Assembly (NCBI GenBank): GCA_013416445.1
Contig: JACCER010000002.1
Location: forward strand, 293,168 to 357,167
Length of the DNA stretch: 64,000 nt
Origin: Alcaligenaceae bacterium
GTDB lineage: Bacteria > Pseudomonadota > Gammaproteobacteria > Burkholderiales > Burkholderiaceae_B
Direction: 5' to 3'
Part shown: piece after piece, positions 47,836 to 55,075 of the stretch
Layout: each line of letters opens with the position of its first letter
Numbering within the stretch: the first letter of the stretch is position 1
Program-made: the position numbers and the translations under genes
Notes under the pieces: model-generated
Told to the model about the DNA's origin: nothing
Database searches by the model: none
Seen by the model: only the letters and a program-made list of their open reading frames with translations

Positions 47836-48114
47836 CTAGGCGCGGCCTGCCGCCCCCGCGATGACTTCGCCAACGCGGGCGGCATAGGCAATATCGAAAG
47901 CTCGTTTGCGGATGTGTAGCGCCTCGGCGTCCAGGCCCAGCCCGGACTGCATGGCATCAAAACGGTTGTCGCGCCAGGCGGCCAGCGTTAGCGGCGCAGT
48001 TTTCCACCATAGATCAGCGGCGTGTCTGGCGGCCTGTTCGACCAGGGGGAAGGATTGCGCCGTCGCTTGTGGGCGAACGGGGGCGCTCGATACGATAAAC
48101 TGTTGAATAGCCAT
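47836..48114 (-). CDS. Hypothetical element protein
   Basis: A 92-residue protein, MAIQQFIVSSAPVRPQ..., mostly helical in the second half (FDAMQSGLGLDAEALHIRKRA). GAGAGG precedes the ATG. It has no recognised domain; conserved cargo or morphogenesis-modulating roles are possible but not shown. Confidence 0.6.
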   Translation of the reverse strand: MAIQQFIVSSAPVRPQATAQSFPLVEQAARHAADLWWKTAPLTLAAWRDNRFDAMQSGLGLDAEALHIRKRAFDIAYAARVGEVIAGAAGRA

Positions 48115-48196
48115 GACTGAACCTCTCTAATAGGTTGTTGTGGTTAGGGCTGCATCGGTGTTCCACCACCTTTGTGGCCCGCTTTGCCTGATACCG

Positions 48197-48421
48197 TCAG
48201 GCGTCGGTGTGCTTGCCCGGCTTGGGCGGTACTACATAGATATCGTGCAGGCGCTTGACCTCTTGCGCCATACCCAGGAACTTGGACACCCACTCCGGGA
48301 TCGCCACATCGCCCGCAACCCAGCGGCTGGGGGTACTCTTGTTGACGCCGGCCATGCGGCAGAAGTCGTTTTGCTTCCAGTTAAGAGCGGCGAGCGCGGC
48401 GGTAAACTCTTCTGGTGTCAT
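48197..48421 (-). CDS. Small XRE-like helix-turn-helix protein
   Basis: A 74-residue protein, MTPEEFTAALAALNWKQ followed by NDFCRMAGVNKSTPSRWVAG, a clear helix-turn-helix (phage Cro/XRE-like). It then ends with a basic, Pro-rich tail. The frame is open upstream to ATG 48475; I prefer 48421 because the HTH starts there and AGTAGG precedes it. It faces the DnaA-box region, which probably holds its promoter. Confidence 0.65.
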   Translation of the reverse strand: MTPEEFTAALAALNWKQNDFCRMAGVNKSTPSRWVAGDVAIPEWVSKFLGMAQEVKRLHDIYVVPPKPGKHTDA

Positions 48422-48563
48422 GGTGCCTACTTGGTAAGTATGTGGTCTCGCGTGCGGGCGAGAATGAGGCTTCATAGTAAAGCTTTAATTCTCTTTATGC
48501 AACCGTTTTTGTATATAAACGTACGCATTACTTTACATAAGACCCGTTATAGGAATGCGTCCA

Positions 48564-48765
48564 TGTGGACAAGTTTTGTACGCATATCGAGAAACACAAC
48601 AGCGGCGCGGGTCTACGGACTTACCCACACCTGAGCAATAAGTAGCCAAAGCCGATTTTCGGCCCGAAAAATAATTATGGAAAGTTATCCACAGCTAGCC
48701 CCGTAATGCGGACGCGGCGTTATCGGCTTCGGCAGCACCATGCCTACAATGGCGTTTTACCCACA
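48564..48765. promoter_or_regulatory. Cluster of four DnaA-box-like sites, possible replication origin
   Basis: TTATCCACA (perfect) at 48685-48693, TTACCCACA at 48621-48629 and 48757-48765, and TTGTCCACA on the minus strand at 48564-48572, spaced 57-72 bases apart. An A/T-rich stretch (48477-48540) lies beside them. With a helicase and replication organizer on the same element, an origin is plausible. Confidence 0.5.
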
Positions 48766-48781
48766 GGCAGGAGCCGCACAC

Positions 48782-49099
48782 ATGTCTTACTTCGAAGAAA
48801 AATCTAGCCAACTAAGCATTGGCAGCATAGAAGCGTTCGGGATTGCCCTCCTAACCCGCTACGCTCGGGCGGGGGAGATGGCCGAAATGCTGCAATTCGC
48901 TGAACTGGTCGCTGAGCAGGGCCACCATCCCTTGGTGACCTCGGTTTTCTATGACAGCAACGCATGCATCTGCTCATTCACCCTAGTAGACGACCTTGAT
49001 CCGCTGTCCGACATTGGCGAAGCCATCAAGCAGTGCGCCATCAAGACCGTCAGCCAGTTCGATTGGGATGGCTCGGTCTACCATGGCCGCCAGGACTGA
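48782..49099 (+). CDS. Hypothetical protein, only rightward gene of the element
   Basis: A 105-residue protein starting MSYFEEKSSQLSIGS, with AGGAG 9 bases before the ATG (an upstream in-frame ATG at 48740 is less likely). Acidic, no membrane span. It is the sole gene on the plus strand within the element and its leader contains a DnaA-like box. Unknown function. Confidence 0.65.
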   Translation: MSYFEEKSSQLSIGSIEAFGIALLTRYARAGEMAEMLQFAELVAEQGHHPLVTSVFYDSNACICSFTLVDDLDPLSDIGEAIKQCAIKTVSQFDWDGSVYHGRQD

Positions 49100-49204
49100 A
49101 GCAGCCAGTCGCCGCTGGGCGAATCATGGCTGTTCACTTCCACCAATGGTGGGGGGTATGAGCAAAACTTTGTACACCCCCAGCGCGGACACTCCGAACG
49201 GTTT

Positions 49205-49496
49205 TCAGCACGCCGTCATGCCTGCTTGCCGCTCGGCGGCGTCAATGATGACATCCATGCGGGCCATCACGTCACCGGGGGGAATGCTGGGGGGGCGAAT
49301 CGGCCAGGCTGGCCACCACCCTCGCACAAAACCAGCGGTCATAGCTGTCCGCCAGCTCTTCGATTCCAGCGGTACGGCCCTGTGTGCGCTTTTCCTCTTG
49401 CTGGGGTGCGCTGATACCGTCAGCGGCTTTTGACTCGCTGGCGGTCGTTCCGTGGGGCCGGGCAGTGGGCTTCCGTGCGGTGGCGTTTGTTGTCAT
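49205..49496 (-). pseudogene. StbD/RelB-like antitoxin gene with a frameshift at a run of seven C
   Basis: From ATG 49496 (GAGAGGA upstream) the frame reads through SYDRWFCARVVASLADSP and ends early at 49272. Dropping one base from the seven-C run (plus strand G run 49289-49295) restores SIPPGDVMARMDVIIDAAE then RQAGMTAC to a stop at 49205. The repaired C-terminus matches the stability-determinant/RelB-antitoxin pattern (YD.WF...V..L.DP.P.IP...VM.RMD). No toxin gene lies beside it. It may be a real mutation, a phase-variable tract or a sequencing slip. Confidence 0.6.
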
Positions 49497-49512
49497 GACC
49501 GATCCTCTCGGC

Positions 49513-49731
49513 TTACAGGCGCTCAATGGCGTCAGCGAAGCGGGCAAGCTCGCCGAACACGGCCCGCAGTTCGGCGTCACGCTCAATGGGTAACGCATCA
49601 GACAGCCGTACATCGCCGCTACTATAAGCCTCGCCCACCCGCGCCAAGCTCGATAGCAGTTGCTGCGCCTTGCTGGGTGATATGACGGGATACATGTCGC
49701 TCACGAGTGGGTATCTTGAATAGTTGAGCAT
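49513..49731 (-). CDS. Hypothetical element protein
   Basis: A 72-residue protein, MLNYSRYPLVSDMYPVISP, followed by helices ending FADAIERL. It is 16 bases upstream of the frameshifted antitoxin-like gene. The frame is open further upstream but the ATG at 49731 with GGAATTGAG is the best start. Function unknown. Confidence 0.55.
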   Translation of the reverse strand: MLNYSRYPLVSDMYPVISPSKAQQLLSSLARVGEAYSSGDVRLSDALPIERDAELRAVFGELARFADAIERL

Positions 49732-49880
49732 GGTCTCAATTCCTGAAATTCGTCGGTGGTGTTTTGCGACTTGATCGTAAAAGCCTATTGAATCGCAACG
49801 TGTCATCACGACGCATAGCCACGGGTAACGATGTGGGCAATGCGCCAGTCCCGCACGTCCTGGCCAGCGAATCCCGTATA

Positions 49881-50675
49881 TCAAAGCCTGCGAGTGCTCG
49901 TTTCCGCCCAGTCTTTACGATCCAGCGCGGTTAATGAGCAAAGAATCATCGGAACCAGCAGCTCGACAAAGTTGCCGTCAACATCAATGGGCGAAGACAG
50001 CGGCAGCCCTATGGACTCGATCACCAGCGGGGCATAGGTGCGGCCCTTGTATGTCATCCCGATCAAGCATGGCGTCAGCGACGGCAACAACGCCTCGATA
50101 GCACCGGTTTCCCCCTTGCCTGCACCCACCAAGCGGGCCAGAACGGAGCCATCGGAGGCCAACTCTTGCGGAAGCGCCCATTCCATCAACATATCAACGG
50201 GCGTTCCAACCTCGCTTTGAGCATCACGCCACGCACGGAACAGCGCTTGCGCCGAAAACTTGATGGGCTGCATGCCGGTAAATATCTGGGTGCTGTTCAA
50301 CTTGGTAATGCCCGTGCGGCCCTCGAACTTCTTGAGCAGCGAGTTGGTTTCCCGCATTGCCCGCGATGATTCCTCTGCTTTGGATGGGTCAAACAAGGCG
50401 TCAACGGTCGGCTGCAAAGAGCCCGACTGAAGCATTGCCGCCAATACGGGGGCCTTGCTCTCTGGCCCCGTGTTTTCGAACGGACTCTGCCAGTTCAGCG
50501 TGACCTCCATTTCGCATTCTGTGAGTGGTGCTTTGACTATCGGGGAACCATCCACCATACGGCCATCACGATCCACCAGAAAAAACGACGCTATCAAGTT
50601 GGGATTCAGGCCATCCCACAGCGACGAATAGGTGAGGGTCAGGCCGGGCGTCATCAGTGCAGATGGGCGAATCAT
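49881..50675 (-). CDS. Phage-flavoured unknown protein
   Basis: A 264-residue protein starting MIRPSALMTPGLTLTYS. The second half has a beta-rich pattern (CLIGMTYKGRTYAPLVIES, then LPLSSPIDVDGNFV) that reminds me of phage baseplate or tail-associated proteins, but I cannot name the family. The ATG overlaps the stop of the preceding gene by four bases, with GGAG upstream. It is in the middle of the long leftward operon. Confidence 0.6.
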   Translation of the reverse strand: MIRPSALMTPGLTLTYSSLWDGLNPNLIASFFLVDRDGRMVDGSPIVKAPLTECEMEVTLNWQSPFENTGPESKAPVLAAMLQSGSLQPTVDALFDPSKAEESSRAMRETNSLLKKFEGRTGITKLNSTQIFTGMQPIKFSAQALFRAWRDAQSEVGTPVDMLMEWALPQELASDGSVLARLVGAGKGETGAIEALLPSLTPCLIGMTYKGRTYAPLVIESIGLPLSSPIDVDGNFVELLVPMILCSLTALDRKDWAETSTRRL

Positions 50676-51016
50676 TGCAACGTCTCCCCAGCGCCGCGCA
50701 TCTGGTCGCACAGCTTGAGATAGCGCGTAGCCGCATCGGCATCGTCCAGAAACTGCCGTATTTGTGACTGAAAGCCTTCAAGGGTCTGCGTAAGGTGGTG
50801 TTCCACCGGCATGCCATCTTCAAGCGAAGCCAGCACCGCCGACTGCACAACATGGCTGTACACGGATCGACTGATAAGCTCCATTGCCGAGTCATAGCAT
50901 TTTGCCGCCAGCACTTGCACATCCTCGCGGTTGGCGGCCTCTTCGAGCGCGGCCACCACTGCCAGTAAGGGTGTTTCGTTGGCAAGGTATAAACGGCTTT
51001 TCGGGGTGATCTTCAT
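50672..51016 (-). CDS. Hypothetical element protein
   Basis: A 114-residue helical protein starting MKITPKSRLYLANETP, with AGGAG 8 bases before ATG 51016. It is translationally coupled to the next gene. No recognisable motif; acidic C-terminal half with FLDDADAATRYLK. Confidence 0.6.
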   Translation of the reverse strand: MKITPKSRLYLANETPLLAVVAALEEAANREDVQVLAAKCYDSAMELISRSVYSHVVQSAVLASLEDGMPVEHHLTQTLEGFQSQIRQFLDDADAATRYLKLCDQMRGAGETLQ

Positions 51017-51041
51017 GGGTAATGCTCCTGTGGGTGTGTGG

Positions 51042-52052
51042 CTATTTGCCCGCCGCTGCAATGGCGGCAATCTGTGATTCGGAAAGGCCCATCTTCGCCA
51101 GTAGGGCAAGCTGGGCCTTGTTCATGCCGCCGGCCATGCGCCGGGTAGCTGCTGTCGGCTTCTTCGGCTTCGGGGTGCTGGCTGTTGCTCGCACCAAGCC
51201 ACGACGCTCACGGGCCGCCGCTGCGGATTTCCGGCGGTCTTCCGTCGTCATGATGTTGCGGGGGCGTTTGTTGGCGGCCAACTGGGTCTCGGCATCCCTT
51301 TGGGTCTGACGAACTGTTGCGCGGCCATCGTCGTTTTCGCGTGCTTTCGTGATTGCCTTGCTCAAGAACAACACCACCGTGCCGGCTGATTCGACCTCGG
51401 CCATGACACGCAATACGTGCTTGCATCCAACACCGGTCAAGCGGGGGTTGCGGATCTTCGGGAAGCCGGTTTCAGCCCGGCCTGCGTTGAAGCCGCCGAT
51501 GGTGGAAACGTATCTGAACCAGTACGTATGCCTTTCGCAGTCGCAATCGAACTTGAGCGGTTGCTTGCGTAGCCAATTGGCTGCCTGCAAAGGCGTTTTA
51601 GTGCCGGCGGACACCGCCGCGCCGAAGCTCATGAACTCCACCGTGACGTGATGCCTGGATACCTTGGAATCCGGCCCGGCACCAGTGACAAAGCGCACCC
51701 GGCCATTGCTGGCGGATGCCGGTACGGCCTGGCGTATTTGGCTTTGTGCGCGGTCGCGGTCATCCTTCCACGACAAATCAAGAGTTTTTCTGGCAGTGAT
51801 CCCGCCTGAAAGCCGCTTTTGGGCGGTTCGGACGTTCTGCCTGAATGCTGCCAAATCATCGTGCGTCAGCGGGCGTATCTCGCCGCCCAATGTGGTCATG
51901 AGCAAGCGGCTTGCGTCATACTCGCCGACAACCTCGCCCGGCCTCAGAATGCGGGGCGCTGCCAGACGCTCCTTTTTCTCAGCCGTGGCGCGTGCCTTGG
52001 CCTCGCCTGCTGCGCCTGCCAGTTTGCCCAGCCATCCGCCTGTGGTCGCCAT
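51042..52052 (-). CDS. Unknown protein with SWIM-type zinc finger motif
   Basis: A 336-residue protein. Residues about 165-220 contain FDCDCERHTYWFRYVST and, after about 40 residues, GVGCKHVLRVM, giving CxC...CxH, the SWIM zinc finger arrangement. The C-terminal 80 residues are basic and Ala-rich with KPKKPTAATRR, likely nucleic-acid contacting. SWIM domains occur in DNA-repair and transposition proteins; a role in packaging or DNA binding is possible. Five bases after the previous gene. Confidence 0.6.
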   Translation of the reverse strand: MATTGGWLGKLAGAAGEAKARATAEKKERLAAPRILRPGEVVGEYDASRLLMTTLGGEIRPLTHDDLAAFRQNVRTAQKRLSGGITARKTLDLSWKDDRDRAQSQIRQAVPASASNGRVRFVTGAGPDSKVSRHHVTVEFMSFGAAVSAGTKTPLQAANWLRKQPLKFDCDCERHTYWFRYVSTIGGFNAGRAETGFPKIRNPRLTGVGCKHVLRVMAEVESAGTVVLFLSKAITKARENDDGRATVRQTQRDAETQLAANKRPRNIMTTEDRRKSAAAARERRGLVRATASTPKPKKPTAATRRMAGGMNKAQLALLAKMGLSESQIAAIAAAGK

Positions 52053-52057
52053 GATGG

Positions 52058-52339
52058 TTACTTGCCCTTGCGTGAGCGCTTGAGCGGTGCCGCTTCCTGG
52101 GTGGCAACAAGGAGCGCCATCAGTTCATCTCGGACACTCTCCAATTCCGCAATAAGTGCAGTCGCCTCACGGAATGCGCCCGTGACTTCGGCGGCGAAAG
52201 CGCCAAGGACTTCGCCGACATGCTCGGGGTCTTGGGTGGTGTGCGACCGGAATATCTCCGTCAGCACCGTTACCATGCACCTCGAATCCTTCAAGGCGAC
52301 ACGCGCCAGCACTTCGGGGTAAATCGTTTGTTCTGACAT
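52058..52339 (-). CDS. Hypothetical element protein (start uncertain)
   Basis: A 93-residue helical protein, MSEQTIYPEVLARVALKD, ending LKRSRKGK. GGAGA lies 9 bases before ATG 52339. The same frame is open to another ATG at 52540 that also has an AGGAG, directly after the TerS-like gene, which would give 160 residues. The extra part shows little protein-like character, so I prefer the short form. Confidence 0.6.
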   Translation of the reverse strand: MSEQTIYPEVLARVALKDSRCMVTVLTEIFRSHTTQDPEHVGEVLGAFAAEVTGAFREATALIAELESVRDELMALLVATQEAAPLKRSRKGK

Positions 52340-52545
52340 GGTTTGCTTCTCCGTTAAAAAATGGTGGCGGGCTTCAATGGACGCGATACCGTCGTCCCTC
52401 AGGTATTCGCCGAAACCGGCTGTTTTATTCCCCAGGCGTACACCCGCCATAGTCGATACTTCCTGCGTTTGGTGGCCGGACTCATGAGCGCCTTGTGCAT
52501 AGGCATCGCGGTATTGGGTATTTCCACAAAATCCGGCCATAGTCG

Positions 52546-53121
52546 TTACTCCTGATCTACAACATCAGGCTTGATGCCCAGGCGCTCCATGCGCCCGGTA
52601 ATGAGCTTGCTTTCCGCTTCCGCTTCGGCCAGGACTTTCGCGTACAGCGCGTCAAGCTCTTCTTTCGGCGGGAACATATTCATGTTGACCTCACTTTCAA
52701 CCTCGATTTTGTCGCGCCACTTTTTGGGCTGGCGGTTCTTCAACCAGATGAATGCCGCCCCCGTGTCCGGCGGGTAATGCTTGGTCAGTTCCGTAACCGT
52801 AATCTCGCCTTGGAAGTTGCTCACATGCACGTCGGGGTGACTGCATCCGATGGCGCGCTGATACAGGGCATGGGCCACATTCGCATCCGCTACGGACTTG
52901 CCCCTTTTTATGGACTCCCAAAATTCGGAATGCCGCCCCTTCCAGCGGTTGATGGTCGATTCTCCGACCTCGAAGAAATCCGCCATATCCTTGTCGGTCG
53001 CCCCCAGCAAGCACAGCTTGTAAGCCTGCTCGGCATACTCCGGGCGGTACCGCACAGGGCGGCCACGCTTCGCCTTTTCTCCATCCGTCGCCAGGCTGGC
53101 GCTCTTCTTCGCGGTAGCCAT
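52546..53121 (-). CDS. TerS-like phage terminase small subunit / HTH protein
   Basis: A 191-residue protein with a helix-turn-helix (YRPEYAEQAYKLCLLGA then TDKDMADFFEVGESTINRW), a middle segment with GCSHPDVHVSNFQG and TKHYPPDTGAAFIWLKNRQPKKWRDK, and an acidic helical tail. This is the layout of phage proteins usually annotated as terminase small subunit. No large subunit is present in the element. GGAGG precedes ATG 53121, which overlaps the previous gene's stop (TAATG). In satellites such a TerS redirects the helper's packaging. Confidence 0.7.
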   Translation of the reverse strand: MATAKKSASLATDGEKAKRGRPVRYRPEYAEQAYKLCLLGATDKDMADFFEVGESTINRWKGRHSEFWESIKRGKSVADANVAHALYQRAIGCSHPDVHVSNFQGEITVTELTKHYPPDTGAAFIWLKNRQPKKWRDKIEVESEVNMNMFPPKEELDALYAKVLAEAEAESKLITGRMERLGIKPDVVDQE

Positions 53122-53426
53122 TACGCAGCCTCCGCCCTGCGGATAGCCGTCCACAGCCTACGCTTGGCGTTGTATTCGGCGCGCTTTTCGACTTGCGCCT
53201 TGCCGTGCTCTTCTTCGGTGGCGGCAATCATCGCGTCGAATGCAGCGGGGTAGCTAACGCTGATTTTGTCGTATCGATCAAAGCCGTGCGCCTCTTTCCA
53301 TTGGCGGCAAGCTTCGCGGTAGCCTTCTTTCGCATCTTTAGCTTTGTCGGTAGCCCGCTGATGGTCGATAGCTGCCTGAGCGACAGTGAGCAGGGCTGCA
53401 ATGTGGTTTGCGTTGGTCGTAAGCAT
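53121..53426 (-). CDS. Hypothetical element protein
   Basis: A 101-residue helical, charged protein, MLTTNANHIAALLTVAQAA, ending with ATEEEHGKAQVEKRAEYNAKR. Likely a coiled coil. Tightly packed between its neighbours (overlap with the TerS-like gene, one base after the previous stop). Function unknown. Confidence 0.6.
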   Translation of the reverse strand: MLTTNANHIAALLTVAQAAIDHQRATDKAKDAKEGYREACRQWKEAHGFDRYDKISVSYPAAFDAMIAATEEEHGKAQVEKRAEYNAKRRLWTAIRRAEAA

Positions 53427-53427
53427 G

Positions 53428-54084
53428 TCAGCCCCCAACCGGCGTGTTTGCAATCATCGCAGTGATATCAGAATCAATTTCTCGCGGTTGCGGCTGCCCT
53501 TTCAGCATTGATCGCGGATGAACGCTGTTAGGAAGAACTGCCGGGTCTTCCGTTTTGAAAAACAGATCAATCTTCCCCTGTTCTGCCTTCAATCCGGCAA
53601 TCTGCGCAAGCAGGCCGTCAATGTCGGCGTCGCAGCCAATCACGCGATCAATCTCGGCAGCCGATACGCCCCGAGTTCTCATGTCTCGCTCTTGGCTGCT
53701 CGGATTGCTTTTTCGAGCGCCAATTGCTTCGACTCGTTTACGCAGGTATTCGATTTTCTGCCTGATTTCGCCCTGGCGATTGATTGCAGGGCCGAACCAC
53801 GGCGCAACACGCTGAGACTCTGCCTCCCGCATCTTTTCGGCTTTCGCGCCAATGGCCTTGGCCTCTGCACGAAGGGCATTGAACTCGGTGGCCAGCTTTT
53901 TTGCGGCAACTCCAAGCGCATCGTCGGGGTATGCCTGGCTTGCAAGGATCAGCGCAGCACGTGCGCCAAGATCACCCGCAAAGCCCCGGATAGCCCGAAC
54001 TAATCTGGCTGCCTCTTCCAGCGCTAGCGCGTCCTGGGATGCGAAAACCTCTTCGCTGTGTTCGTTCTGATTCAAGGTAAGCAT
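53428..54084 (-). CDS. Hypothetical coiled-coil protein
   Basis: A 218-residue protein from ATG 54084 (CGGAG upstream). Long helices from about 20 to 180 with EFNALRAEAKAIGAKAEKM and QKIEYLRKRVEAIG indicate a coiled coil. First gene after the palindromic operator at 54131-54171, so it probably leads the late part of the operon. No family recognised. Confidence 0.6.
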   Translation of the reverse strand: MLTLNQNEHSEEVFASQDALALEEAARLVRAIRGFAGDLGARAALILASQAYPDDALGVAAKKLATEFNALRAEAKAIGAKAEKMREAESQRVAPWFGPAINRQGEIRQKIEYLRKRVEAIGARKSNPSSQERDMRTRGVSAAEIDRVIGCDADIDGLLAQIAGLKAEQGKIDLFFKTEDPAVLPNSVHPRSMLKGQPQPREIDSDITAMIANTPVGG

Positions 54085-54130
54085 GATGGCTCCGGGTGAT
54101 TTGATGCTGTCATTTTGGCGGACGAGAAAA

Positions 54131-54171
54131 CGCCAAATTCTCAGAATTTCCGTAAATTTCATTTTTTGGCG
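54131..54171. promoter_or_regulatory. Nested palindromes, probable operator
   Basis: A perfect 15-base palindrome AAATTCT-C-AGAATTT (54135-54149) lies inside an outer inverted pair CGCCAAA (54131-54137) and TTTGGCG (54165-54171). The region sits between the XRE regulator gene (stop 54212) and the gene starting at 54084. It probably holds a promoter controlled by an element repressor. Confidence 0.6.
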
Positions 54172-54211
54172 AATTTTCATTTTTCGGGGAATTTCGGCCA
54201 GCGGCGAGAAT

Positions 54212-55075
54212 TCAGACATCGGCGGCCTCCACCGTATCCGCGCTGGCGGCCCTCATGATCTGCAAATGGCCCTGGAACCTCTTGAATGCGTCTCGGCCCA
54301 CCGTAGTGCGCTCGATAAGCTTGCTCACGGCGCTTTCCAGATTGGCACCGCCGCGCAGGTTTGCATAAGTCATGTGGTTCAGCTCTCGGCACCGGCCCAG
54401 CGTTCGCTGCACTTCCAGCGCCGCTGCATGGTGGCTGGGCAGGATATCGGCCACGGCTTCTATCTGGTCGTTCAGCGAATACAGCACGCGCATTGCCATT
54501 TTCTGTTGCCGATCAAACTCACCAAAAAGCCACGCCGATACGGCCCGCTCTTGCGTCATGCGTGCGCCCGTCTCCCAGTCGTCAGACGCGCCGAACAGAA
54601 AGTCAATGGATACCTCGTACAACTGGGCCGCGCGAACGATGATCCACAAGGGCACGCTCTTCGTATCGGTAGCACCTTCAATTTTTGATAGCTTGCTCGG
54701 GTTGCTGTACCCAAAGCGGTAAGCCGCCTCGACCTGAGACAGGTTGCACAGTTCCCGTGCCTGGCGCATGCGCTGGCCGATGGTTTTCACTAGCTCGGCC
54801 TGCTGATGCTTCGGATGATCTGGCACGTCGGCCATCAAAACAGGTTGTTTGCAGTGGGTTTTCGGTACAACGTCGGTATCGTCTTCAAGGTCGTAATCGG
54901 CATCGTGCAACATGGCTTCGGGTTCCTCTGCAAGGGCTTCGGTAGGGGATTTGTTAAGGTCTTTTGCGGCGGCGTGTGGCCGTAACCACATTTCGGGCGG
55001 AATATTCCAAATGGCGTAGCGCAAGGCCAGATTGGGGCGCGTTATCGCTACGCCTTGGACAATGGGATCAGCCAT
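54212..55075 (-). CDS. XRE-family transcriptional regulator of the element
   Basis: A 287-residue protein with an XRE helix-turn-helix at about 98-160 (IGQRMRQARELCNLSQVEA, then FGYSNPSKLSKIEGA) and a long C-terminal helical part. The N-terminal 90 residues are acidic (DADYDLEDDTD). It could be the master repressor or an activator of the operon downstream. ATG 55075 overlaps the end of the helicase gene by 8 bases, so it is translated with the replication genes. Confidence 0.75.
   Translation of the reverse strand: MADPIVQGVAITRPNLALRYAIWNIPPEMWLRPHAAAKDLNKSPTEALAEEPEAMLHDADYDLEDDTDVVPKTHCKQPVLMADVPDHPKHQQAELVKTIGQRMRQARELCNLSQVEAAYRFGYSNPSKLSKIEGATDTKSVPLWIIVRAAQLYEVSIDFLFGASDDWETGARMTQERAVSAWLFGEFDRQQKMAMRVLYSLNDQIEAVADILPSHHAAALEVQRTLGRCRELNHMTYANLRGGANLESAVSKLIERTTVGRDAFKRFQGHLQIMRAASADTVEAADV

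Noticed and set aside
52361..52555. Plus-strand 64-residue frame with a hydrophobic end in the element
   Set aside because: Runs against the packed leftward operon, no ribosome site, and covers the start region of a leftward gene.
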